A stretch of 40,263 bases of DNA from Smittium mucronatum. Taxonomy: Eukaryota; Kickxellomycota; Harpellomycetes; Harpellales; Legeriomycetaceae. Positions 10,012 to 21,110 of the stretch are shown one piece after another (position 1 is the first letter of the stretch; each line of letters opens with the position of its first letter). Location of the stretch: the NCBI GenBank assembly GCA_001953115.1, contig LSSL01000290.1, positions 1 to 40,263 on the forward strand, read 5' to 3'. Both the position numbers and the translations under genes were made by a program. The notes beneath the pieces are model-generated. The model searched no databases, was not told the DNA's origin, and worked only from the letters and a program-made list of their open reading frames with translations.

Positions 10012-13000
10012 ATGCAAAGCATCAAGGACTGTGAGGTCGAGATTCCAGGTTCCAAAATTTCTAGCGTTCCACCCTCTGAAATACCAGAAGGGTTCTCTTT
10101 GCGTACTTCTGACCAGGGAATTCCTTACTTTGAATTCACTAAGGCTCCTATCCAGAAATCTACAAGCGATAATCGCAATTACTCTTTGATCAGACTTCAA
10201 AATGGCTTAGTAGTGCTCCTGGCTCAGGATGCAAAGGAGAATAAATCCTGTGCTGCACTGAATGTCAAGGTTGGAAGTTTGTCCGATCCCAAGGATTACA
10301 TGGGCCTAGCTCATTTTTGCGAGCACATGCTCTTCATGGTACTGATAATACCCAACTGTCGCCTCGATCTTTTATTTTCCAATAGTTGATTCCATTTCCT
10401 TAATTTCCACTTTTTTTTATTTAGGGCACCGAAAAGTACCCCGAGGAAAACGAATACAGCAAGGTTATTTTCAGAAATATATATAAGTTTTTACCTTATT
10501 ACAAAAAATTCTTTGTTTGTTTTTAGTATCTTTCGATTCACGGGGGTCATTCCAATGCTTATACTGACACAGAAAACACTTGCTATTACTTCGAGATCTC
10601 ACAAAATTATCTCGAAGGAGCCTTGGATAGATTTGCCCAATTTTTTATTTCACCTTTGCTTTTACCTAATTGTGTCGAAAGGGAACTCAACGCTGTAGAT
10701 TCAGGTAAATTGGTGTATTGTATTCATTTTGTATCTTTATCATTAAGATTTTATCAACTGTATTTTGCTCAAATTTTTTTTAGAATTTAAAAAAAACCTC
10801 CAGAATGACTCTTGGAGAATTCATCAGCTAGAAAAATCTCTTTTAAAAAAAGATCATCCATTCAGTTATTTTTCTTCAGGTATTCGCAAGAAAAATTTTT
10901 TTTCTCGTTTTTTGATTTATTCTCAATCTTTCTTTTAGGTAATTATAAAACTTTGTTGAAGTCTTCCGATCCCAATAGTGTTCATTTAAGAGAAAAGCTA
11001 TTAGAGTTTTACGAAAAATTTTACAGTTCAGATATTATGAAGTTGGTTGTAGTTGGGAAAGGTAAAAATTTATTTAAAAAGTAGACGATTTTTATAATTC
11101 CTATTATTATGCAATTCATAGAGTCTTTAACTGAGCTTGAGAACATGGTTGTAAATAAATTCTCTCCTATTAAAAGTAAAGGGATTACTTACAAGTCTCC
11201 TACTGATCATCCACTATCATCAGAATGTCTTGGAAAAGTTATATTGGCAAAGAGTATACGTGATAAACGTACCTTAAAATTAATCTTTCCTTTCCCTGAT
11301 GAGCAATCTTTATTCAAGACTAAAGTAATTTATTTAATTTTATCCTCTTCTCTCCTTAGCATAAAAGTTTTTATAAAACAATCTATACCAAATAGCCCTC
11401 TAGTTATTTAGCCAATCTCATTGGACATGAAGCAGATGGTTCTATTCTTTCTCTTCTCAAATCTAAAGGTTGGGCGTCTGAAATAATGACTAGCTGTTCT
11501 GGGTCATACGGCGGTGATTTTTCTTCCTTCAAGATAAATATCAGCTTGACTGAAGCTGGGGTTGACAAATACAAGGAGATAATAACCATCATATTCGCTT
11601 ACATAAGACTAATTAGGGAGGCGGGCCCTCAAAGGTGGTACTTTGACGAGGTAATTAATGGTTTTCATTGTAAAAAGTCTGTATATCTTACATGATTATA
11701 ATTATAATTATATTTTTGTTTTTACATCTTCGGCTAGTTAATGAAAACGAGTGAAATAGACTTTAGATTCGAAGAAAAACAGGAAATAATTAATTTCTCA
11801 ACCACCTTATCAACAGCTCTACATAATAACTACTATCCACCTGAAATGGCTATATCTGGCCAATCTTTGGTTACTGAATTTGATTATAACTCAATCGAAG
11901 ACAGAATAGAACTTTTGAATTCCAAGAATTACAGAGCTGTAATTGTTCTTAAAGATCAAAAAATCACAAAACCATCTTTTGAAGAGTTCTACAAGGTAGA
12001 ATACGAGGTTCAAGATTTGCCCAAAACTCTGTTAGATGATATGGATAATTCTATAGACTCTCTGCCTAAGGATATAATTCAACATTTGCATTTGCCTTTT
12101 CCTAACAAATTTATACCCGAAGACCTTAGCCTTAAAACCATCGTTAGCCCAAATCCTCTTCTTGAACCACTTTTATTGACTAAAAATGATCAATTGGAGT
12201 TGTGGTTTAAAAAAGATGATAGATTTAATCTCCCTAGAGGGGTTATTTGCCTAAATATTGTAGCTCCTGAAACATATTCGTCACCCTTATCAGCTTTGCT
12301 ATGCCGGTTGTTTATTGAAACTGTATTTGACTCAATAAACAAAATAACCTACAACGCTAAAGTTGCTGGTTTTGGAATTTCTATCAATGAAACTTTTAAC
12401 GGAATCTCAGTATTGGTAGAGGGGTATAACGACAAATTGGGTGAACTCCTACTCGTCGTACTTGATAACATGCGCAATCTTGAAATCAAGGAGGATGAGT
12501 TTGTTATAAATAAGGAAAATGTTGTGCGTAACATGCAAAATAACGCCCATGCCGAGCCTTGGAAGCAAGCAGGGTTTCTAAACAACTATTTGTCAATAGA
12601 GAACCAATGGCGTTACACTGACAAATTATCAACAGCAAAACTATTAACTATCGATCTTTTAAAAGAATTTAGATCAAAATTGTTCAAACAAACCTATTTG
12701 CAGATTTTGGTTTTAGGTAATTTCGATGAGCACGAATCGTTGAAAATTTCCGACAGTATCCTGGACATAATGAAGTCAAGTGCCTTTTTAGTTTCTGAAA
12801 GAGTTTTTAACAGACCCGTCGATCATCAATCTGGAAAATTCATTTGTTCTAGTGAGTCCTCATCAGAGAATAATTTGAACAATTCAGTGATGCGACTAAT
12901 ATTTGCTCCTTCTGTAAGCAGTTACTCTAGAGCCCTTTTAGGTCTTATTTTAAATATTTTACAGGAACCATTCTTCGACCAAATAAGGACAAAAGAACAA

Positions 13001-14041
13001 TTAGGGTATATTGCTAGTTCTTATGCCAGTCTATCATTCTCTAATCCTCTTGGATTGACATTCGTCGTTCAGAGCGAATCAAACCCAGAATATGTTGATT
13101 TGAGAATCTCAAATTTTTTAAAGAATTACAAGTCATTTATTTTGAAAATGACTCAACTTGATTTGGATAAACATCTAAACTCGCTGATTAATAAAAGAGA
13201 GGAGAAGCCTAAGAATATGTATGAAGAATCTTCAAATTTTATTGGCCAAATAAAATCTGGTTATTATGACTTTTCCTGGAATTTGACAGATATTAAATAT
13301 CTGAAGAAAATAAAAATGAATAACTTGATAGATTATTGGAATAAGTATATCGATCCTGAATCTATTTTAACAAAACAGCTATCTATTCACATATATTCTT
13401 CATTTGTAAACAAACCCACAAAAACTGTTGTTAGCTCCCACCTTCAAACCATGATTGCTTTGCAAGGTTGTTTAGCTAGAGAGGGATTTTTAAAAGATAT
13501 TGTATACACTCCATATTTCATGAGCTCTATAATTGAATTCATTAAGAATAGCGGCAAATCTCATTCATCTCCAGATTTTGACGATAGATTATCAGATTAT
13601 ATACTAAATTTGTATATTTCCGAGTTCAAGTCAAAAAAATATGAAAAAACTGGCAAAAGTGAAAATTCATACAAATCCCACAGTGATACCACAGGAGAGG
13701 AAACTGAAGACCATATTTTGAAAATCAAAACAAAAATTAAATCACCTCTAGGGTTTACAAATTATATAAAATTAGCAATATCGATGTGTGCAGACGAGGT
13801 TATTAGGAAAGAAGGCCCAGATTTCATCCAGCCACAATCCAAACAAATTCTTGAGGACCCTGAGTCTGAGACAGCCCTTTATGATCCAGAGAAAGAAGTA
13901 CTAAAGTTTAATTATGCCAGAGGGTTTGTGCTAACACCTAGTAAAAATTGGGTTTTCTTTGATCCCACAACTTATAAAATAACATCCAACTTACTCCCAG
14001 GACCCGTTTCGCACCATAGTTTGATTCCTAAGTATGATTAA
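10012..14041 (+). CDS. STE23: M16A zinc metallopeptidase, Ste23/insulin-degrading-enzyme family
   Basis: Zinc peptidase that encloses and cleaves short peptides; in yeast the homologue helps mature a-factor. Eight exons: 10012-10338, 10425-10463, 10527-10704, 10784-10879, 10939-11061, 11122-11324, 11396-11650, 11738-14041. The introns are 86, 63, 79, 59, 60, 71 and 87 nt, all GT...TAG, and the frame is unbroken: 1174 residues plus stop. The inverted zinc motif HFCEH is H101-H105 with catalytic E104. The third ligand, E182 in AVDSEF, lies 77 residues after H105, exactly the spacing known in human IDE (H112 to E189). The second domain keeps LIGHE (330-334). The C-terminal half keeps RTKEQLGY, with R824 and Y831, the pair that binds substrate in IDE. 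A low-complexity, charged, Ser/Lys-rich insert lies at about residues 1008-1072, making the protein longer than the usual ~1000. No signal peptide and no peroxisomal tail (ends PKYD), so probably cytosolic. Confidence 0.95.
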
Positions 14042-14100
14042 GCATTCCAACTACTTTCCTAAAAATTTACATATTTGAGTTTAGCCGTAGTTTTTGTGTA

Positions 14101-14106
14101 AATAAA
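14101..14106 (+). promoter_or_regulatory. Candidate polyadenylation signal of the M16 gene
   Basis: AATAAA 59 nt after the TAA stop at 14039-14041, preceded by a GT/T-rich stretch (GTAGTTTTTGTGTAAAT). Position and sequence fit, but AATAAA occurs often by chance in this composition. Confidence 0.4.
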
Positions 14107-14593
14107 TACCCATTAAAGGACACTACATATGTCAACATTTATCTTTTAGAGTGATGAATTCCGTTTGGATAAACAAATGGCAGGACTGATGCCGAATTTC
14201 AGAATATTCTCTTTTTGTAATTTACAAGAAGTTTTTAATTAAGTACCCGGATTCCAAACCTTTTAAAATCGATCGTATTAATAATAACAGAAAGTAGAAT
14301 TTCACAAAAAATAATTTATTTTAAATGATGGCAATAAAAATTACAAACTTTTAATTATTATCCTAGTAAGCAGTCTGATCCTCCCAAAAGTTTATCGAAA
14401 TTAAATCGAGATATTTTTCTTGAATAAAACGATTTGCATTAGTTGAAATGATTCATATCATATATAATGTGTGTCTCTCTCTCATTAAGACTTTTTTAAA
14501 TTAAATTAGCCAATAAAATCGAATAATTTCATTAACGAAAAACGCTCAATAACAAGGTCCCTCTACCCACTTTACATTCCATTCAGTTGCAGA
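14107..14593. other. Gene-free spacer before the LINE block
   Basis: AT-rich spacer with a short CT run (GTGTCTCTCTCTC near 14470). No open reading frame or conserved motif seen. The exact left boundary of the LINE copy that follows cannot be placed; coding-like sequence becomes visible at about 14585. Confidence 0.5.
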
Positions 14594-15042
14594 TGCTGAA
14601 GAGCTAATGAAAAAATATATTATATTTGATGGAAAGAAAATCGAATTTTATCATACAGTTTGGTATGAGGAGAAAGTGAATGTAATCAACATACAAAACT
14701 ACAATGATATGGATATTATATCCATAACTGAAATGATCAAAACTTAATTGGGGTCGATTGGAACACTAAAAAAAATCAGCGCATTGGCTATAAAGGGCAA
14801 CAAGATATTTTTGCCTATGGTATCCAAATTTTTTTCTACAAAAATGATGCAGAAAAAGAACTACCACTATTCCTAATTTACGATGATAAAAAAATAAACC
14901 TACTTTATCAGGGATGTAAAGCAGAATGCAGTTTTTTTAATTAAAGCGGACACTATAAATCAAATCACAAAGAGCTAAAAAAAAAAGCCAGTTTGAAGAA
15001 GATGACATCATTAAGTCGCCCATCAGGGACAGAATGGTCAGC
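14594..15042 (+). pseudogene. LINE ORF1 remnant with CCHC zinc knuckle
   Basis: Reads AEELMKKYIIFDGKKIEFYH... for 50 codons to a TAA at about 14746, then continues in another frame (FAYGIQIFFYKNDAEKELPL...) to a zinc knuckle at 14927-14968: C-S-F-F-N-stop-S-G-H-Y-K-S-N-H. This is the C-x2-C-x4-H-x4-C pattern of nucleic-acid-binding ORF1/gag proteins with the second Cys read as Phe, the last Cys as His and one Lys as stop. A lysine-rich tail follows. The protein would coat LINE RNA; this copy is broken by a frameshift and stops. Confidence 0.6.
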
Positions 15043-15302
15043 TGAGTGACCGGCAGTGCCAGATGGATAAAAAAATTTTGTGTTCAAAATTCAAAAGGTG
15101 AAACCACAATCACAATAGACGACAGGAAAAGATAAAATAACCGGTCTAAAATCCACCAGTGGATGGTGGGCCGAAAAATAGGCTGGAAAGGAAACTGGAT
15201 GAATCTTCAGCTGCTGTATCCTGACCTGAAAATTGGCCTCCAGGACATAGGAAAAATGCGAATGGGGACCTTCCGGACCGTCCAGCGACTATCAAATACG
15301 AA
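14594..15302. repeat. Direct repeat, first copy (709 bp)
   Basis: Begins TGCTGAAGAGCTAATG and is repeated at 15507-16215, offset by 913 bp. The only difference I noticed is one base: CAGAAAAAGAAC here against CAGAAACAGAAC in the second copy. The first copy ends at the N gap and the second begins at it, as expected if two overlapping contigs or haplotypes were scaffolded without merging. Confidence 0.95.
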
Positions 15303-15506
15303 NNNNNNNNNNNNNNNNNNNNNNNNNNNNNNNNNNNNNNNNNNNNNNNNNNNNNNNNNNNNNNNNNNNNNNNNNNNNNNNNNNNNNNNNNNNNNNNNNN
15401 NNNNNNNNNNNNNNNNNNNNNNNNNNNNNNNNNNNNNNNNNNNNNNNNNNNNNNNNNNNNNNNNNNNNNNNNNNNNNNNNNNNNNNNNNNNNNNNNNNNN
15501 NNNNNN
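15303..15506. other. Assembly gap (204 N)
   Basis: Unbroken run of N. The flanks are the end of the first and the start of the second 709-bp repeat, so the gap size and even its existence as unique sequence are doubtful. Any protein read through it is meaningless. Confidence 0.99.
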
Positions 15507-16215
15507 TGCTGAAGAGCTAATGAAAAAATATATTATATTTGATGGAAAGAAAATCGAATTTTATCATACAGTTTGGTATGAGGAGAAAGTGAATGTAATC
15601 AACATACAAAACTACAATGATATGGATATTATATCCATAACTGAAATGATCAAAACTTAATTGGGGTCGATTGGAACACTAAAAAAAATCAGCGCATTGG
15701 CTATAAAGGGCAACAAGATATTTTTGCCTATGGTATCCAAATTTTTTTCTACAAAAATGATGCAGAAACAGAACTACCACTATTCCTAATTTACGATGAT
15801 AAAAAAATAAACCTACTTTATCAGGGATGTAAAGCAGAATGCAGTTTTTTTAATTAAAGCGGACACTATAAATCAAATCACAAAGAGCTAAAAAAAAAAG
15901 CCAGTTTGAAGAAGATGACATCATTAAGTCGCCCATCAGGGACAGAATGGTCAGCTGAGTGACCGGCAGTGCCAGATGGATAAAAAAATTTTGTGTTCAA
16001 AATTCAAAAGGTGAAACCACAATCACAATAGACGACAGGAAAAGATAAAATAACCGGTCTAAAATCCACCAGTGGATGGTGGGCCGAAAAATAGGCTGGA
16101 AAGGAAACTGGATGAATCTTCAGCTGCTGTATCCTGACCTGAAAATTGGCCTCCAGGACATAGGAAAAATGCGAATGGGGACCTTCCGGACCGTCCAGCG
16201 ACTATCAAATACGAA
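15507..16215. repeat. Direct repeat, second copy (709 bp)
   Basis: Near-identical to 14594-15302. Unlike the first copy it continues without interruption into the rest of the LINE 3' end, so this is the copy that shows the true junction. The ORF1 remnant with its zinc knuckle is repeated here at 15840-15881. Confidence 0.95.
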
Positions 16216-16444
16216 AATTTTAGATAAAAAATTTAAAAAAAATTGCCCCATCTGCAAAATCGAACTGCCTGAGACCGTTGATCACATCTTATTAAAATTT
16301 TCTCGATGGGATAGACAGCGAAACGAAACTATCGACCGGTTCATATCACCACCGAACCGTTCAGACATAAAAAAACAACTTTCTAATTTTAATGAATCCA
16401 GGTTGAGGATAGTTGAAAAACTTCTTGGGGGGGGGGGGGTTTAA
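16076..16444 (+). pseudogene. C-terminal end of LINE ORF2 with zinc finger
   Basis: A 122-codon open stretch from the ATG at 16076. Residues 59-82 carry CPICKIELPETVDHILLKF and SRW: the C-x2-C...H...C finger found after the reverse transcriptase in many non-LTR elements (usual form CPxC...ETxxHLLxxCxxW), with the final Cys changed to Phe. The upstream part (LQLLYPDLKIGLQDIGKMRMG) matches the usual pre-finger region. The frame ends in LLGGGGV, produced by a run of 13 G (16427-16439), then TAA. It is a fragment: no reverse transcriptase domain precedes it. Confidence 0.72.
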
Positions 16445-16696
16445 ACATAATTTAGTTCAGCTCAAAGCACACCGCAGATCAAAATTTGAGATGGAAACAG
16501 CAAAATCTCTGATTGGCATCCGCGTGCCACGAACACTTAAGTTCCAGAGTCAAGTGATTTACCACCCCCCTTGAACCAATGGACTCGAGGTATGGAGCTG
16601 CTAGAGTGATAGTGCGGAGTTGGGAGAAATTTTTTTAAATCATTTTTTATATCTTTTTATTAACTTTTAAAATAAATTTCACATAAAAAAAAAAAG
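16445..16696 (+). repeat. LINE copy A 3' UTR and A-rich tail
   Basis: Shares blocks with the 3' end of copy B (about 20816-21090): GATTGGCATCCGCGTGCC against GGATGGCATTCGTGTTGCC, CACCCCCTTGAACCAATGGA against CAGCCCCCTTGAACAAATTC, and GCTGCTAGAGTGATAGTGCG against GTGCTGTTAGAGTGACGTAG. Ends in an A-rich tail. Conservation of this 3' region between copies is as expected for target-primed reverse transcription. Confidence 0.75.
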
Positions 16697-17111
16697 AAAT
16701 CAAAATCTACTATCCCGAATCAAGAGTCATTAGCTGCAAGTCAGGGGTCAGAAATAAAGAAAAATAAGTGAATATTAAAATTTTTCCAAAGGAAAAACAT
16801 AGCACTATAAAAAATATGCCCAATGATATTAAAAGCATGAAGATTAAAATCATCAAAAGTCCCAAAAAAATATCAGATACCTCCCCGATCCCAGAAAGAC
16901 CCTTAAATATGAAAGAATATACTAAATATTGTGATAAAGATGTGCTAATAAAAAATAAAATAAGCCGAGAGATGATATGTTTCTCATTGAACCAAACTAC
17001 AAAGAAAATATGACAGCATTGGAATCGGATGATTAATTTGGGGATGTCAAATCATCCGAATTGTCTGATTTTGACTTCTGATCAAATTCATATTATAAAA
17101 AAATCAAAAAA

Positions 17112-17303
17112 GAACCGGGGCTCAGTGATGATGAATATTATAGCGAATCTGACCCCATTGATAAAAAATATACCGAAGCAGCTAAAAATGCTAGAAACGG
17201 CAGCATCACTATAAATGAATTTATGGAGGTAGAAAACACCGTTTTTGAGCACTTGGAAAATAAAAGACTCTCCCATCTACCTGGAACGCCCATGGAGCAA
17301 TAA
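17112..17303 (+). pseudogene. ORF1-like acidic segment of LINE copy B
   Basis: Open for 63 codons before TAA at 17301-17303: EPGLSDDEYYSESDPIDKKY, later NARNGSITINEFMEV and NKRLSHLPGTPMEQ. The acidic, Asp/Ser-rich start continues upstream (SDD..FGDVKSSELSDFDF) across a few stops. Position near the element's 5' end suggests ORF1, but I see no family motif in this part. The overlapping open frames at 16768-17013 and 17029-17214 are low-complexity readings of the same decayed region. Confidence 0.4.
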
Positions 17304-17792
17304 AATCTCCATCACATCAAAAACAAATTTAATGGATGTGAAAAATGATAAAAGTCTAGTATAAACCGAAAAAAAAACAACAAAATTTTAATTATTAATT
17401 ATCCCGAGCTGAGTGCTAAAACTGTAAAAAATCACTTTTTGCATCAGACAAACCTCAAAACTCAGGAATTTAAAGTCAGAAAAGTCAAACAAAAAGACAA
17501 AAAATATAGAATTGAAGCATATACAGTTAACGGATCAAAATTAAATATAAAAATATCTGATATAACTAGAGTCCAAATGTAATTATGATCAAAGATTAGG
17601 ATGAATTAAACAAAAAATTCATGAAAAAAAATAAGCACAAATGCAATTTTTTTTATAAGTGATAAAAATTAATTTGATGGTAATTTCATTCATTATTTGC
17701 TCAATTAAATCTGAAAAACAGAGCTCGATCTCTTAATAAAAAAATTAAAACCAGAAATATTATAACTACATTAAATTTTTCGAAGTAAAATA

Positions 17793-18360
17793 TATTACCA
17801 CTGTAGGATACCTGGATGCACAAAAATCGAAATCAAAACTGATCTGACTAGAGGCGGTAATGGCCTTCTGATAGGGGTCAGAAATCAACCGGGTTTGAGT
17901 ATAAGTGAGTTTTTAAACCAACATACAAAGATGGTTTGGGTAATCCGAGGAAGAAAAAAAGAAACAAACTTTTTAGGATAAATGTTGTCAATTTACTTAA
18001 AATTCCTTGGGATTAAAGAAAAAAAGTACAGTGAATGAAATTCATTTTTTTAAAAAAAAATGATACAAAGGATGAAATAATGTTTACAGGTGATTTCAAT
18101 ATGTATATTATTATGATGAAAATTTTCTGGAATAATCTAGAATTAACTTTGAACACTCCAGTTTGTCAAGTTCATTGGGCTCTAGGTGGAATAAAAATTA
18201 TATGATTCGAATGATAGAACATATATTCTATTATAGAATAGGCTCGAGGCCGAATTGGTGTACTACCAAATTTTTTTAGATATATCTGACTATATCAATA
18301 TTTCTACTGAATGGGATATATATCCATTACCAGACAGCGAAAAAAATTATAATTAACATC
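17793..18360 (+). pseudogene. APE-type endonuclease domain of LINE copy B
   Basis: A 62-codon open stretch (17793-17979) reads RIPGCTKIEIKTDLTRGGNG, then LLIGVR and KMVWVIRGRKKETNFLG. This fits the RGGNG(L/V)xI pattern of LINE apurinic-type endonucleases, which nick target DNA. Further on, DEIMFTGDFNM carries the conserved GDFN motif (18089-18100), and DISDHI-like sequence near 18285-18300 resembles the final Asp-His motif. Frames change between blocks and several TAA/TAG interrupt it, so it is inactive. Confidence 0.65.
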
Positions 18361-18959
18361 AAAAAAATTGAATTAACCAAAGAACAATTAATTCCAAGTA
18401 GCCGATTCGATCTATTGGATACCGATCGATTCGACATAAATCAAAGTACTAATGATTTAATTGATATATTATGGAATGGATATGAATGATTAGGTGCTGT
18501 GACCTACCACACCGATCCCGCCGATCAAAAAAATTTTTTGTCACGTAAAACAACTAAGAAAATAAAAATAAACAAAAAGATTTTAGGCTATTAACTAAGT
18601 CTAAAATCGATATAGAAACATATATAAAGACGAAAAATGATTCTGAAAAAGCAAAAAAACAGGATTCAAAAAATTTTTACCAAAAAAAGCTTATGAGTAT
18701 TAATGAATATTTATCAACTAACGAGTCGCAAAAAATGTGGTATTTCATCGAATTTTTTACTGGAAAAATAAGAACCAGCCTCGCTTTGGACTCTATAATT
18801 GTTCCAAACAATACATTGTAACAGATAATTTATTTAAATTCAAAATCTAGGTGAAAATTTTTAAGAATCTTGCCAAGAACCATACTGGGAATAGTAGATC
18901 TACTGAAAAATGGGAATCATAATTAAGTTTTGATATATAAATCTTCCCAGAATGCGATG

Positions 18960-20330
18960 ATTATTTTACTTGGTACGATATAAATTTGCACTCGGGAAAA
19001 TTACAAATATTAAATCGCCTGGAATAAATGAAGTTCCAAATTAAATACAGAAATTAATTAGTTCTGAAGGCTCCCAAATATAAAATGTAGCCAAAATAAT
19101 ATTTAGAATTTTGAAAATTATTTGTGATATAGCGCAAATTCCGGAAAAAATAACAATCAGCATTGTTTTAACTATTCCAAAAAAAAGTTAACTTAAAAGA
19201 CCCCAATAATTATTGTGGTATATCGCTTTTACTGACTTCCATAAAAATTTCGGCAAAAATATTAACCAATAAAATTTCTAAAATGTGTGAAAATTATGGA
19301 TTTATAAATAAAAAGCTAGCAGAATTTCGGACTCGAGAATAATACTTTTCCCAAGCCAAAACATTATATGAAATTGTAAAAATAAGAAAATTGATTTGCT
19401 TGGAAACCTGGATCCGTTTCATCAATTTATCTAAAGCCTACTATCTGGTATCCCATATGGCTCTAATATTTAAACTTAGAAATATGGATTTTGGTGGTAA
19501 AATATTAGATTTAATAAAAGGGCTGCACGAATCACCAAAATAAATGGTCCGAATCAGTAATATTACTACAAGAATATCAGAATGTTTATTCGATGTGAGA
19601 CAAGGGTGTCCAGCATCATTTATTTTATTCAATTTGTTTATTAACGATATTTTTGAGGAAATAGATGGGGTATATGTATCGTCACCGGAAAAAAATATCC
19701 CTAGAATTTTATTCACCTATGATGTTGTAGTAATATAAATTAAACTAGAGTCACTTCAAAGCTCTCTAAATGCAGATTCTAATTGGGATGACACCCAAGA
19801 AATGAAAATAAACCCATCCAAGTGCGAAGTTCCTAGAGTTTTCCCCAAAATAAATTATCAATTCACGACCCAGGACCAAAATTTAGAAATTCTTCAAAAA
19901 TATGAATGTCTAGTATAAATTTTTAATCACGATAGGTCAACATCAACTAATATTAAAAAAATCCCCCTAAGGTAAAAAAAGATTTTTTTGGAGTATTCAG
20001 GTTTTATCTAGGACTGATCTGCCTTCTGCTATAAAAACAAAATTCATAAATTCGGTTCTCATGCCAATTGGCACCTATGGCGGTTAAATATTCGGTATGA
20101 GTGAATATCAAACTAAGCGAATACAAGGTGAAATTAATAAAGCGATCAAGCTTGCAGTCAAATTAGGTAAATCAACCGCTATGGAAAGACTTAGAAATGA
20201 ATTGAAATTAAATCAGTGTTTTTAAAAACCAGCGTGGCCCGTGAGCGAGCATTTAATAAATGGAAAATTTCAAAGTTATGGATTGCTGATTTAATTAAAA
20301 CCCCCATCCGATACCGATTGAGCACATGGA
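18960..20330 (+). pseudogene. Reverse transcriptase domain of LINE copy B
   Basis: One frame from 19406 to about 19918 keeps the order of motifs despite stops: motif A region WIRFINLSKAYYLVSHMAL, motif B VRQGCPASFILFNLFINDIF (19595-19654), motif C ILFTYDVVVI (about 19706-19735), and the thumb-side NWDDTQEMKINPSKCEV. Upstream parts (IKSPGINEVPN near 19005, IPKKS and CGISLLTS-like) also fit. The catalytic aspartates are lost: FIDLSKAYD is here FINLSKAYY, and FADD is FTYD. After 20040 an MPIGTYG-like block and VARERAFNKWKI remain. Reverse transcription by this copy is not possible. Confidence 0.85.
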
Positions 20331-20797
20331 TAACGGTTTCATAAAAATGGTTATTTTTTTTTTGTAAAATTTGCAAAAATTTTCAAACTGAAAAGTTATT
20401 GGTCGATCGAAAAAAAATTGAATGACCGAAAAATTATTCGCAAATGAGCTCTAGATCGAGGAATAAAAAAATCTGGAAGTTCAATAAAACTTCGAGCCAT
20501 GTTCCCAAATCAGCAAATAGGCTTCCAGTAAATCATAAAAAACTGAATTGATCAGTTTTGGACGGCTTAATGCTATCCCATACGAAAATAATTGACGAAA
20601 AATTTGAAATTTTTTGCCTTTTTTGCAAAAAAAAACTCGCTAGAGATAATTGAGCGCTTATTTTAGTGTGATAAAAATGAGAAAATTTACTTAGGGATAC
20701 AGTTGTGTGGTTTTTTGCTCAAAATGCAAAATTTCGAGAAATTTCTAGTTATACTTCGTCCGATCCAGTCAAATTGGAAAAGATCAGAAAAATCCTT

Positions 20798-20815
20798 GGG
20801 GTGGGGGAGGGGGGG
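20798..20815 (+). other. G-rich tract with G-quadruplex potential
   Basis: GGGG-T-GGGGG-A-GGGGGGG within the 3' end of LINE copy B, at the place where copy A has 13 consecutive G and copy C has GGGGGGTGGGG. The tract is retained in three copies, although everything around it is drifting toward A/T. Confidence 0.7.
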
Positions 20816-21110
20816 AGGTCTAAAAAAATTCGGCTCTGTTCTGACTAAACCAGAAATTTAATTTAACTGAGAGCAGGGGAATTTTTGGATGGCATTCGTG
20901 TTGCCCATATATTAATACATGAAGGTATTGATAGATCACCAGCCCCCTTGAACAAATTCCCAATGGGTAAGGTGCTGTTAGAGTGACGTAGCGGATTGGG
21001 TAGGAAAATTTTTCGAGAAATTTTAAATTTTTTTAAAACTTTTTATTTGTGTTTTTATTCATTTTTATTGAGTTTAAAAATGAATCCGATAAAAAAAACA
21101 ACGCCTCTAT

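Larger units (their letters stand above)
14594..16696 (+). mobile_element. LINE copy A, internally deleted non-LTR retrotransposon
   Basis: Contains a degraded ORF1 part with a CCHC knuckle, then directly the 3' end of ORF2 with its C-terminal zinc finger, a G13 tract, a 3' UTR and an A-rich tail (AAAAAAAAAAAG near 16685-16696). The endonuclease and reverse transcriptase that lie between these parts in the neighbouring copy B are absent, so this is an internally deleted copy. It has far fewer stops than copy B and a higher GC content, so it looks younger. The block includes an N gap and a near-exact 709-bp duplication that may be an assembly artefact. The left boundary is uncertain. Confidence 0.75.
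16697..21110 (+). mobile_element. LINE copy B, near full-length but heavily decayed
   Basis: Starts immediately after the A-rich tail of copy A, in the same orientation. Order: acidic ORF1-like segment (17112-17303), APE endonuclease (about 17793-18360), reverse transcriptase (about 18960-20330), degraded finger region (CLFCKKK near 20617), G-rich tract (20798-20815), 3' UTR, A-rich end near 21090. Dozens of stops and frameshifts. Bases just beyond both A-rich tails look alike (CTACTATCCCGAATCAAG after copy A, CCTCTATCTCGGATTGAA after copy B), suggesting that another unit followed copy B as well. Boundaries are approximate. Confidence 0.75.

Noticed and set aside
9979..10200. Minus-strand ORF
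   Set aside because: Antisense to M16 exon 1; no protein character of its own.
11404..11592. Minus-strand ORF
   Set aside because: Antisense to M16 exon 7, which is supported by family motifs.
12349..12585. Minus-strand ORF
   Set aside because: Lies entirely inside the M16 coding exon in antisense; a shadow.
15163..15660. 165-codon ORF read through the N gap
   Set aside because: Its middle is unknown sequence; it joins the ORF2 end to the ORF1 start of the duplicated block and is not a real gene.
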